NCBI RefSeq assembly: GCF_900102785.1
Contig: NZ_FNGC01000004.1
Span: 248,001 to 312,000, forward strand
Direction of reading: 5' to 3'
DNA length: 64,000 nucleotides
Origin: Arthrobacter sp. ok362
Lineage (GTDB): Bacteria; Actinomycetota; Actinomycetes; Actinomycetales; Micrococcaceae
The notes under the pieces were generated by a model. It ran no database searches and was not told where the DNA came from. It was given only the letters and a program-made list of their open reading frames with translations. This document shows positions 48,584 to 58,175 of the stretch, one piece after another. The first letter of the stretch is position 1, and each line of letters begins with the position of its first letter. Position numbers and translations under genes: made by a program.

Positions 48584-48620
48584 AGCCACTGCGCCGGCCG
48601 CCAGGGCGGACCGCGCAGTG

Positions 48621-48654
48621 CTTGCACCCGGGCTTCCCTGCCCGGGCACGCAAG
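48621..48654 (-). terminator. hairpin after glpD
   Basis: CTTGC-A-CCCGGGC (from 48621) pairs with GCCCGGG...GCAAG (to 48654) with small bulges, only six bases after the glpD stop. Suggests glpD is a separate transcript from glpFK, at least in part. Confidence 0.5.
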
Positions 48655-48659
48655 TCGTA

Positions 48660-50459
48660 TCAGGCGACCAGGCTGTGGACCTGGACGCGGTGGAACCGCT
48701 CAAGCACCTCCTGCGTGTGGCTGATCTCCTTGGCCCGGCGAGCCGCATCCCAGCCGAGCGGGCCCGAAAGTGTGTCGGCAATTTCGTTCAGCAGTTCCCC
48801 TGTCACGAGTCCCCGGAAGGCCAACGAGGTGCGGCGGATGAGGACGTCCACGAGGTGTCCGATCTGCTCGTGCGCCGCCATGAACTCCAATTCGCGGGTG
48901 CTGAGCTCGCGTGTTGAGTGCAGCAGTCTGTCGGGTGCACCTGCCTGGTCAGCGTCCAGGAAGCGGATGACTTCTTCGGCACGGGTCCCGTAGCGGGTCA
49001 GCAGCCCGGTTACGCGGGCGGCGTCGCGGCCGGCCGACATATGGGCCTTGATCCAGCGCTGGACACCGTCCTCGCTGTCCGGGAACCCGGCGCCGCCGCC
49101 GATGGCGAGCTTCGCCGTCGAGACCTTCCGTTCCATGCCGAGTTCGGCCAGGACGTCGTTGCTCAGGTGCTCGGCGAGGGCCCGGAATGTGGTCCACTTG
49201 CCGCCCACGAGGCTGAGGACGGCCCGGCCCGCCGCCGCGCGGCGTTCGATCCTGTAGTCCCGGCTGACGAACCCGGGCTGGGTGGCGTCATGCTTCGGAA
49301 GCGGGCGCACTCCGGCGAAGGTGTAGACAATCCGATCCCGGTCCACGGGGATGCCCGGGAACACGTGGCCGATCAGGTCAAAGAAGTAGTCGATTTCCGC
49401 CTCGGTGCAGACGGCGTCCTGTGCCATGTCGGCGTCGACGTCGGTGGTGCCGACCAGGACGCGGTCCCCCATCGGATAGATCAGCACGATCCGGCCATCA
49501 GTATGCTCAAAGAAAACTTCCCGGCCGTTGCACGCCGCGAGCAGCTCCGGATGGTCCAGCACGATGTGCGAACCTTTGGTCCCGCCCATGAACGACGACG
49601 CCGCCCCCATCGCCTCGTTGGTCAGGTCGACCCAGGCGCCAGTGGTGTTCACGATGACGTCGGCGGTGAAGTCGAACACTTCGCCGGTCAGCTCATCGCG
49701 CAGCTGGACTGTTGTGCCTGTGGTTCCCGTCCCGGTGGCGCCGGTTCCGCCTGTGGCGCCGCCCGCGGCCCCCGTCGAGACGAGCGAGACGTAGTTGCTG
49801 GCCCGGGCCATCTGGCTGTCCGCGCCGCCGGCCTTCTCGCCGTCCTGGAGCACATCGAGGGTGAGGCGCTCGGGGTTGTGGACTGAGGCGTCGAAGTAGG
49901 TGGCCGCATATTTGATCCCGGGGTGAAGGCGGGGCAGCTCGGCCAGGGCGCGCTTGCGTCCGCGGAACTGATGGCGCGGAACCGTGCCGCCGTCGCGGGA
50001 GAAGAAGTCGTACATGCTGAGGCCGAGCTTGATCAGGAAGGCTCCGCGCTCGGTGTGCTTGCCCTGCTTGTGGGTCAGGAAGCGCATCGGGGCGGCCAGG
50101 ACGCCGGAGAAAGTGCTGAAGATCGGGATCGTGGTCTGCAGCGGTTTGACGTAGTGCGGTGCGATCCGCAGGAGCCTGTTGCGTTCGACCACGGATTCCT
50201 GGACGAGGCGGAACTCGCCGTTTTCGAGGTACCGGATGCCGCCGTGGATCATGTGGGACGAGGCGCCGCTGGCGCCCTGGCAGTAATCGCCACGCTCAAC
50301 GAGCGCCACGTCGACGCCCTGCAGGGCCAGGTCGCGGAAGGTGCCCACCCCGTTGATTCCGCCGCCGATGACCAGAACCTGCGCGTGCCGCCGCGTCAGC
50401 AGCTTCTGCACCGAGGCGCGATCGTTCGCCGGTGTGCCGACTGAGTCCTTCTGTCCCAA
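48660..50459 (-). CDS. glpD: glycerol-3-phosphate dehydrogenase (FAD, aerobic)
   Basis: 599 aa from TTG at 50459, supported by AAGGGAG five bases upstream. The FAD-binding LVIGGGINGVGTFRDLALQG, SSHMIHGGIRYLE and TDVDADMAQDAVCTEAEIDY are present, and a C-terminal domain ends at the protein end. It oxidises glycerol-3-phosphate to dihydroxyacetone phosphate at the membrane and feeds electrons to quinone. Near residue 230 there is an insertion of about 20 residues made only of Gly, Ala and Thr. Confidence 0.95.
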   Translation of the reverse strand: MGQKDSVGTPANDRASVQKLLTRRHAQVLVIGGGINGVGTFRDLALQGVDVALVERGDYCQGASGASSHMIHGGIRYLENGEFRLVQESVVERNRLLRIAPHYVKPLQTTIPIFSTFSGVLAAPMRFLTHKQGKHTERGAFLIKLGLSMYDFFSRDGGTVPRHQFRGRKRALAELPRLHPGIKYAATYFDASVHNPERLTLDVLQDGEKAGGADSQMARASNYVSLVSTGAAGGATGGTGATGTGTTGTTVQLRDELTGEVFDFTADVIVNTTGAWVDLTNEAMGAASSFMGGTKGSHIVLDHPELLAACNGREVFFEHTDGRIVLIYPMGDRVLVGTTDVDADMAQDAVCTEAEIDYFFDLIGHVFPGIPVDRDRIVYTFAGVRPLPKHDATQPGFVSRDYRIERRAAAGRAVLSLVGGKWTTFRALAEHLSNDVLAELGMERKVSTAKLAIGGGAGFPDSEDGVQRWIKAHMSAGRDAARVTGLLTRYGTRAEEVIRFLDADQAGAPDRLLHSTRELSTRELEFMAAHEQIGHLVDVLIRRTSLAFRGLVTGELLNEIADTLSGPLGWDAARRAKEISHTQEVLERFHRVQVHSLVA

Positions 50460-50519
50460 AACTGCTCCCTTGGGTTTGGTTCTGTGCGGCGCGCCTGTGG
50501 CGCGGCGCCGTTCAACACT

Positions 50520-50549
50520 ATTCTTTGGACTAATGGAAAATGGAGTCAA
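50520..50549 (-). promoter_or_regulatory. glpD promoter
   Basis: On the minus strand TTGACT (50549-50544), 18 bases, then AAGAAT (50525-50520). Good -35 and acceptable -10, about 60 bases before the glpD start. Confidence 0.55.
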
Positions 50550-50555
50550 GCACTA

Positions 50556-50569
50556 TGCACAAACGTGCA
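50556..50569. promoter_or_regulatory. candidate operator for the SorC-type regulator
   Basis: TGCAC-AAAC-GTGCA, a 5-bp perfect inverted repeat, lies 14 bases before the regulator start and seven bases upstream of the glpD -35. One bound dimer could control both divergent genes. Confidence 0.5.
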
Positions 50570-50582
50570 GATGGGAAATTTC

Positions 50583-51545
50583 ATGACGCGTTCACGCCAG
50601 TCCGACGCCCTCCGCGCGGCCCAGTTGTATTACCTCCAGGACCTGACCATGGACGCCATTGCCCGCGAGCTCCGGACGTCCCGGTCCACGGTTTCACGGC
50701 TGTTGTCGGCGGCCCGGGATTCGGGTCTGGTGCAGATCCAGATCCGCAGCCCGCTGGACACCGGCCCCGAACTTGAGAGCATGATCCGCGCCGAGTTCAA
50801 GGTGGATGTACACGTTGTTCCGGTGGTGGACACCCTCAACGAGGCGGAAACACTGGACCGTGTGGCCATGCAGGCCGCCCGGACGATCGGACCGCTGGTG
50901 GACTCCAACGCCATCATCGGCGTCGCGTGGGGCTCCACCCTGAGCGCCGTGAGCCGGCACCTGACCCGCAAGATCACCCACGACAGCGTGATCGTCCAGC
51001 TCAACGGCGCCGGCAACATGCAGACCACCGGCATCACCTACGCCTCCGACATCATGCGGCGATTCGGCAGCGCGTACGGTGCACGGGTGGAACAGTTTCC
51101 CGTGCCGGCTTTCTTCGACCACGCCGCGACCAAAACGGCCATGTGGAATGAACGCAGTGTTCAGCGGATCCTGGAGCTGCAGGCGCGGATGAGCATCGCG
51201 ATCTTTGGTGTCGGATCGGTCGACGCCGACTATCCCAGCCACGTCTACGCCGGCGGCTACCTCGATGAAGACGACCTGAACGTCCTCGCGAACTCCGATG
51301 TGGCGGGCGATGTTGCCACGGTGTTCTTCCGCGCTGACGGGTCCTCGGACGGCATTACGCTCAACGAGCGGTCCACCGGTCCGGACCTGGCCCAGCTCCG
51401 TCAGGTGCGGCGCCGCATCTGCGTCGTGTCCGGCGCCTCCAAGATCAATGGGCTCCGGGGCGCGCTGGCGGCAGGACTGGCCACCGACCTGATCCTGGAT
51501 GAGGCCAGCGCCCGCCGGCTCGTCCGGTTCGACGGACTGTCCTGA
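50583..51545 (+). CDS. SorC family transcriptional regulator
   Basis: 320 aa. The N-terminal helix-turn-helix (MDAIARELRTSRSTVSRLLSAARDSGLV, about residues 23-50) precedes a SorC sugar-binding domain (VAWGSTLSAVSRHL, IFGVGSVDADYPSHVYAGGYL, VVSGASKINGLRGALAAGL). SorC proteins respond to sugar phosphates; its divergent position to glpD suggests glycerol-3-phosphate or a related metabolite as effector. The ATG at 50583 is preferred; an in-frame ATG at 50571 would start inside the candidate operator flank. Confidence 0.88.
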   Translation: MTRSRQSDALRAAQLYYLQDLTMDAIARELRTSRSTVSRLLSAARDSGLVQIQIRSPLDTGPELESMIRAEFKVDVHVVPVVDTLNEAETLDRVAMQAARTIGPLVDSNAIIGVAWGSTLSAVSRHLTRKITHDSVIVQLNGAGNMQTTGITYASDIMRRFGSAYGARVEQFPVPAFFDHAATKTAMWNERSVQRILELQARMSIAIFGVGSVDADYPSHVYAGGYLDEDDLNVLANSDVAGDVATVFFRADGSSDGITLNERSTGPDLAQLRQVRRRICVVSGASKINGLRGALAAGLATDLILDEASARRLVRFDGLS

Positions 51546-51614
51546 GCGGCTGCGGCGCACCGTGACCTACGCGGCCGGCGGCACCGGCGTCCGCCGCCCG
51601 GCAGCGCCAGTAGG

Positions 51615-51620
51615 TAAAGT
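51615..51620 (+). promoter_or_regulatory. -10 box for a leaderless mRNA
   Basis: TAAAGT, seven bases, then ATG at 51628. No ribosome binding site in between. Confidence 0.55.
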
Positions 51621-51627
51621 CATTGTC

Positions 51628-52497
51628 ATGAAACTCTCCCCCCGGCTGGCCCTGAACAACGGCGTATTGATCGACCGGCTGGGATTCGGGCTGTACAAGG
51701 TCCCCCCGGCCGACGCCGCCGCCCTGGTGACCATGGCGGTCGAGGCCGGCTACCGGCACTTCGACACAGCCGCCATGTACGGCAACGAGACCGGCGTCGG
51801 CAAGGGAATCGGGGCCCTGTCGGGATTTGAGGGCACGGGCGGCGGCCCCGGGGAAACCGCACCCTACGTTTCCCGCCAGGACCTCTTCGTCACCACCAAG
51901 GTCTGGAATGACGACCACGGCTACGACGCCACGATGCGGGCGTTCGACACCTCGATGTCAAACCTCGGACTGGAATACATCGACCTCTACCTGATCCATT
52001 GGCCGTGCGCGCGGCGTAACCTGTTCCCGGAAACGTACCGGGCCCTGGAGACGCTGTACCGCGAGGGCAAGGTCCGTGCAATCGGCGTCTGCAACTTCCA
52101 GCCGCAGCACCTGGACCGGCTCTTGCAAACGGCGGAGGTGGTACCCGCCGTGAATCAGATCGAGCTTCATCCCTGGCTGCAGCAGGATGAACTGCGGGAA
52201 AAGCACGAGGTGCTGGGCATCCGCACTGAGGCGTGGAGTCCTTTGGGCCGCGGCCAGGTCCTGACGGACCCCGTGATCCTGGCCCTCGCCGCCGAACACG
52301 ACCGCACCGCGGCGCAGATCATCCTCCGCTGGCACCTGCAACTCGGCAACATCGCCATCCCCAAGGCCAGCTCGTCCGGGCGGATCCGCGAAAACTTCGA
52401 GGTTTTCGACTTTGAGCTCACCCCGCTGGACATGTCGGAGATCGGCGGCCTCGAACGCGGCCTCCGGACCGGCTCCCACCCCGACAACGTCGCATAG
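51628..52497 (+). CDS. aldo/keto reductase
   Basis: 289 aa, NADPH-dependent (beta/alpha)8 barrel. The catalytic Asp and Tyr are in YRHFDTAAMYGNE, the Lys in TKVWND and the His in LIHWP; the cofactor site is IPKASSSGRIREN. It is close to the 2,5-diketo-gluconate reductase-like group. An insertion (GALSGFEGTGGGPGETAPYVS) lengthens the loop before the catalytic Lys. The substrate is unknown. Confidence 0.92.
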   Translation: MKLSPRLALNNGVLIDRLGFGLYKVPPADAAALVTMAVEAGYRHFDTAAMYGNETGVGKGIGALSGFEGTGGGPGETAPYVSRQDLFVTTKVWNDDHGYDATMRAFDTSMSNLGLEYIDLYLIHWPCARRNLFPETYRALETLYREGKVRAIGVCNFQPQHLDRLLQTAEVVPAVNQIELHPWLQQDELREKHEVLGIRTEAWSPLGRGQVLTDPVILALAAEHDRTAAQIILRWHLQLGNIAIPKASSSGRIRENFEVFDFELTPLDMSEIGGLERGLRTGSHPDNVA

Positions 52498-52508
52498 GAT
52501 TCGAACCA

Positions 52509-53435
52509 ATGGAACAAGTTGATACCGGGTCCTCAGGCACGCCCCTGTTCAGCGGCGGACTTGACGCCCGTACCCGGGCCGCGTCGGTTGAGGTTGACGG
52601 CGCCCGGATCGCGTACTGGGTCTACGAACCCGTCCGGGTCACCCCGGAAACCCGCACCATCTTGGTGGTGCACGGTTTCCGCGGCGACCACCACGGCCTG
52701 CTCCGGGTAGCCGACCAGCTGACGGACATGCGCCTGATCATGCCGGACCTGCCGGGCTTCGGCAGCTCGGGCGCCTTCAAGGGAACCGAACACAGCGTTC
52801 CCGCCTACGGCAGTTTCCTCGGCAGCTTCATGGCTGCGCTGGGCATGGGCGCGGATACCGTCCTGCTGGGACATTCATTCGGATCGATCATCGCCAGCCA
52901 CTTCGTGGCGGCCAACCCCGGCGCGGTGGCCGAACTGATCCTTGTCAATCCCATCGCGGCGCACGCCCTCGAAGGGCCCAAGGGCCTGATGACGAAGCTG
53001 GCGGTGCTCTACTACGAGGCCGCGGCCCGCCTTCCCCAGCGGCTCGGGCTGGCCCTGCTGCGCAGCCAGGCGATCGTGCGGGTGATGAGTGTGACCATGG
53101 CCAAGACCGGGGACAAGGACATCCGCCGGTTCGTGCACGCCCAGCACAGCGCCTACTTCTCCTCGTTCGCGGACCGGGACAGCCTGCTTCAGGCTTTCAA
53201 GGCTTCGGTCGGCAGCAACGTCACAGAGGTGGCCGGCGAACTGACGCTGCCTGTGCTGCTGATCGCGGGAGAGAAGGACGAGATCGCCATGCTGGCGGAC
53301 CAGCACACACTCGCGGCGCGGCTTCCGGACGGGAGGCTGGAAGTCATTCCCGGCGTCGGACACCTGATCCACTACGAAACCCCCGAACCCGCCGCCCGCT
53401 ACATCCGACGCTTCCTAAAGGACCACGCCGCGTGA
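52509..53435 (+). CDS. alpha/beta hydrolase
   Basis: 308 aa. VVHGFRGDHHG oxyanion loop, GHSFGS nucleophile elbow near residue 121, IAGEKDEIA acid and GVGHLIHYE His are in canonical order. It starts 11 bases after the aldo/keto reductase stop and overlaps the glycosyltransferase start by four bases (GTGA). The substrate is not known. Confidence 0.9.
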   Translation: MEQVDTGSSGTPLFSGGLDARTRAASVEVDGARIAYWVYEPVRVTPETRTILVVHGFRGDHHGLLRVADQLTDMRLIMPDLPGFGSSGAFKGTEHSVPAYGSFLGSFMAALGMGADTVLLGHSFGSIIASHFVAANPGAVAELILVNPIAAHALEGPKGLMTKLAVLYYEAAARLPQRLGLALLRSQAIVRVMSVTMAKTGDKDIRRFVHAQHSAYFSSFADRDSLLQAFKASVGSNVTEVAGELTLPVLLIAGEKDEIAMLADQHTLAARLPDGRLEVIPGVGHLIHYETPEPAARYIRRFLKDHAA

Positions 53436-54517
53436 AGATTCTCATTGATGCCCGTTTCACCCGGCTGGACCAGCACGACGGCATCAGCCGTTACGGCGCC
53501 AGCCTGATCGCGGCGGCCGCCAGGATCGCTGACGTCTCGATGCTGATCAGCGACCCCCGCCAGCTCGCGCTCCTGCCCGACGTTCCGTACACCGTGATCA
53601 ACAGCCCCCTGTCCCCGGTCGAGCTCTTCGTGGCTGCGAGGATCAACAAGCTGGGCGCGGACGTGGTGGTGTGCCCCATGCAGACCATGGGCAGCTGGGG
53701 CCGCAAGTACGCCCTGGTGCTGACCCTGCACGACCTCATCTACTACGAGCACCCCGCCCCGCCCGGGTTCCTGCCGGCCCCGGTCAGGGTCCTGTGGCGC
53801 CTGTACCACAAGGCCTTCTGGCCCCAGCGGCTCCTGCTGAACAGGGCAGACATCGTGGCGACCATCAGCTCCACCACGGCGGCCCTGATGGCGAAGTACC
53901 GGCTCACCCGGCGCCCGGTCAGAATCGTGGGCAACGCCCCCCAGCACGGCCACACACCGCGCGACCCCGGGGCGGGGGCCGACAAGACGCTGCTCTACAT
54001 GGGTTCGTTCATGCCCTACAAGAACGTGGAGACCATGGTCCGCGGCATGGCCGAACTGCCGGACATGACTCTTCACCTGTTGAGCCGCATCGCTCCCGAG
54101 CGGCGGGCCGAGCTCGAGGCCCTGGCCCCGCAGGGCGCAAACATCGTCTTCCACAACGGCGTAACGGACGCCGAGTACGAGGCTCTCCTGGCACGCACCA
54201 CCGCCCTGATCAGCCTGTCCCGGGCCGAGGGCTATGGTCTGCCCCTCGTCGAGGCAATGTCGCACGGGACGCCTGTGATCGCCAGCGACATCCCGATCTT
54301 CCGGGAAGTCGGCGATGACGCCGTCAGCTACGTCCATCCCGACTCGCCGTCGGAGTTTGCCGAGGCGGTGCGTCAGCTCGAGGACCCCGCCTTGTGGAAG
54401 GCCCGTTCCCGGCGTTCAGTGGAGCGGGCCGCCGACTTCAGCTGGGACGAGTCGGCGCGGCGGCTCGTGGCCGTGGCCGAAGAGGCCCTCGCGCTCCGGA
54501 GCCGGAACAAGGGCTAG
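53432..54517 (+). CDS. GT4-type glycosyltransferase
   Basis: 361 aa, GT-B fold. MKILIDARFTRLDQHDGISRYG opens the N-terminal domain. The C-terminal nucleotide-sugar domain has LLYMGSFMPYKNVETMVRGM and the EX7E motif in SRAEGYGLPLVEAMSHGTPVIASD. It probably adds a hexose to a lipid or surface glycan. Coupled to the preceding hydrolase. Confidence 0.92.
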   Translation: MKILIDARFTRLDQHDGISRYGASLIAAAARIADVSMLISDPRQLALLPDVPYTVINSPLSPVELFVAARINKLGADVVVCPMQTMGSWGRKYALVLTLHDLIYYEHPAPPGFLPAPVRVLWRLYHKAFWPQRLLLNRADIVATISSTTAALMAKYRLTRRPVRIVGNAPQHGHTPRDPGAGADKTLLYMGSFMPYKNVETMVRGMAELPDMTLHLLSRIAPERRAELEALAPQGANIVFHNGVTDAEYEALLARTTALISLSRAEGYGLPLVEAMSHGTPVIASDIPIFREVGDDAVSYVHPDSPSEFAEAVRQLEDPALWKARSRRSVERAADFSWDESARRLVAVAEEALALRSRNKG

Positions 54518-54529
54518 CTCTGGCCACGG

Positions 54530-56704
54530 CTAGAGGACGTCCACGCCGTCCAGGCGCAGCTGCACCGGGTCGTCGCTGCGCCTGGCTGCGGCTGCCGCCT
54601 TGGCGGCCCGCATGGCGGCCGTGGCGTCCGCGGCCTGGGCGTAGGGGATGAACAGCAGGGTCCGGACCTCCTCGCCGGATTCCCGCGGCGCTGAGTCCCG
54701 TAACGCTGGGCGGCCGGCCCCCGCGGCCGCCGGCAGGACGAGGGGCGCGGGCCCGGCCGTCCGGAGGACGGTTCCCTGCGCCGCAAGCCGCTGCTGAATG
54801 GCATCCGTGAAATGGCCGACGGCGGTCCTGCCGCCGGTGACGGAGGCGACCCGTACGGCGGGCGGCAGCTGCAGCTCCTGCCGCAGCGCCAGTTCCCGGC
54901 TGGCGTACCCGGCGGGATCCCAGCGCAAAAGGGCACCAACGCCGGCGGCGTCGTCGGCGGTAATGACCACCAAACCGCCGTCGGGTGCCGGCCGCACCAG
55001 GGCCGCGGCGTTGAACCAGCGGCGGACCGCGTCCTCCCCCGCCCTCAGGTTTTCGCGGCGCAGCAGCGAGTCGCCGTCCAGCAGCAGGGCTGCGGCGTAC
55101 CCGCCGGTGGCCACCGGCTCGGCACCGACGGTGGCAACCACGAGGGCCGTCGTCTCCGGAACGGTGGCCTTGATCTGGTCCCCGGAGGAGGTGATGACCG
55201 GTTTGCCCGGAAACGCCCGGCCCAGCTCCTCCGCCGTGCGCAGGGCTCCCGTGGCGCCACGCCGGAGCCGGACACCGTTGCACGTGCCGCAGCGCCAGGC
55301 CGGGGCCGGGGACGAGCACCAGCGGCATTGCGGCACGGCGCTGCTCCCTCCCGGACCCGCGATGGCCAGGGGCCCGCTGCAGGCGGTGCAGCGCGCCGGT
55401 TCCCGGCAGGTTTCGCACACCAGCGAGGGGGCGTAGCCGGCACGGGCCACCTGGACCAGGACCGGACCCCGTTCCAGGCCTTCCTTGGCAGCCCGCCAGG
55501 CCGCGCCGGGGAGGCGGGCGATGCGGGCAAGCGGGTCATGTTCGAGTTCATAGCTGTCGGCCGTGTTCAGGACGCGCGGGACAGTCCGCCGGAGGACGGT
55601 CCGCTCCGCTTCCACGGCCTGCGCCCAACCGGAGGCGACCAGCCGCTCCGTTTCGGTGCTGCGGGAATGGGCCGCGAGCAGGCACGCGGCCCCCTCCTGG
55701 CCCGCGCGGAGCAGGAGGACTTCGCGGGAGTGCGCGTACGGGGAGCGCTGCTCGATGTGGAGGTCGTCGCCGTCGTCCCAGCAGACCACGAGCCCAAGGT
55801 TCTGCACCGGCGCGTAGGCCGCGGACCGCGTGCCCACGGCGACCCCGGCCGCGCCGCTGAGGACGCGCAGGAAGCTGCGGTACCGCGGTGTCTGGCCGTC
55901 GTCCGCGGTGAGCCGGGCGACGTCGCCGGCAGGAAGGACTTCCAGCAGGGCCGACTCCACCCGGTCGAGGTCCCGGTAGTCGGGCACCACCACGACGGCA
56001 CCGCGGCCGGAGATCCGCACCGCGGCCACCGCCTCCGCGACCATCCTGGGCCAGCCGCTAGGCCCGTACCCCTGGAGGGCGGTCAGCACAGCCCGGGGCG
56101 ACTCCCCCGCGGCGAGGTGGCCGAGGAACGCCGGACCGTTGCGGTACGCGGCCCACACGCTTCCCGCGGCCGGCGAAGGAAGCGACACGGCGGTCGCAAG
56201 ACCGAACATCTCAGTACCGAACAGCTCGGGGTCAAGCCGGCCGTCCGGGGCGAATTCCTTTTCCAATTTGGCCATGCGCGGCGGCACGGCAACGCGCAGG
56301 ACATCGCTGACCGTTCCGGCGTAACGCGAGGCGATCCGGCCGGCGAGCTCGGCCACCGCAGGGGTCAGGACCGGGACGGGCGAGAGGACTTTGTGCAGCG
56401 GCACGAGCGGGTGGCCGGCGTCGGACCCGGCTGTGCGTGCCAGCAGGTAGCCGGCCAGTTCCTGCCCGTTGAACTTGACCTTGACCCGGACTCCGGGCAC
56501 GGCTTCGGCGTCGAGGGCGGCAGGCACGCTGTAATCGAAAGGCCGGTCCAGATGTGGCAGCGAGGATTCGATCAGCACCCGCGCCACCGGCAGCTGTGCA
56601 GCAAGGGCGGGCCCGGACGCCTCCGCGGCGGAGGCGGGAAAGCCCTGGAGCAGGGACAGCTGCTGCGGTTCGCCGGGCGCGCCGCCGCCAGGATTGGGAC
56701 TCAC
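54530..56704 (-). CDS. priA: primosomal protein N' (PriA), actinobacterial type
   Basis: 724 aa from GTG at 56704, with GGGGAGG eight bases upstream. The N-terminal DNA 3'-end-binding domain (VARVLIESSLPHLDRPFDYSVP) and the Cys-rich zinc region (CETCREPARCTAC, then CRWC and CGTC) are intact. The helicase core is degenerate: no Walker A GKT is seen, and the DEAH box position reads WDDGDDLH. Actinobacterial PriA often lacks helicase motifs, so a scaffold role in replication restart is likely. Confidence 0.9.
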   Translation of the reverse strand: MSPNPGGGAPGEPQQLSLLQGFPASAAEASGPALAAQLPVARVLIESSLPHLDRPFDYSVPAALDAEAVPGVRVKVKFNGQELAGYLLARTAGSDAGHPLVPLHKVLSPVPVLTPAVAELAGRIASRYAGTVSDVLRVAVPPRMAKLEKEFAPDGRLDPELFGTEMFGLATAVSLPSPAAGSVWAAYRNGPAFLGHLAAGESPRAVLTALQGYGPSGWPRMVAEAVAAVRISGRGAVVVVPDYRDLDRVESALLEVLPAGDVARLTADDGQTPRYRSFLRVLSGAAGVAVGTRSAAYAPVQNLGLVVCWDDGDDLHIEQRSPYAHSREVLLLRAGQEGAACLLAAHSRSTETERLVASGWAQAVEAERTVLRRTVPRVLNTADSYELEHDPLARIARLPGAAWRAAKEGLERGPVLVQVARAGYAPSLVCETCREPARCTACSGPLAIAGPGGSSAVPQCRWCSSPAPAWRCGTCNGVRLRRGATGALRTAEELGRAFPGKPVITSSGDQIKATVPETTALVVATVGAEPVATGGYAAALLLDGDSLLRRENLRAGEDAVRRWFNAAALVRPAPDGGLVVITADDAAGVGALLRWDPAGYASRELALRQELQLPPAVRVASVTGGRTAVGHFTDAIQQRLAAQGTVLRTAGPAPLVLPAAAGAGRPALRDSAPRESGEEVRTLLFIPYAQAADATAAMRAAKAAAAARRSDDPVQLRLDGVDVL

Positions 56705-56751
56705 GGCTCGCACCTCCCCTTGGGATCGTAAATGCCGGTTTCTCAAATGCA

Positions 56752-56787
56752 CTGTAGCCAGGCCACCGGGGGGCGGCCTGGCTACAG
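56752..56787 (-). terminator. hairpin between metK and priA
   Basis: A 13-bp perfect stem (56752-56764 with 56775-56787) and a 10-base loop, between the metK stop and the priA start. No strong U-tract. Confidence 0.65.
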
Positions 56788-56862
56788 CACATCACACAGG
56801 ACTGACAAAACTCGCCGTCAAAACAAACCGACGCGACGGCTTCGGACGGTGTGGCCCGGGCC

Positions 56863-58098
<1,236 letters not shown>

Positions 58099-58175
58099 TC
58101 AACTACCTTACTGGTTGGAAAACGGACGTCCGGCGGCGTGTGTCCCCGTGCTAAGGAGATGTTGGTTACGCCGGG

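Noticed and set aside
58099..58175. SAM riboswitch before metK
   Set aside because: The gap to coaBC is only 77 bases and shows no SAM-I/II/IV core features.
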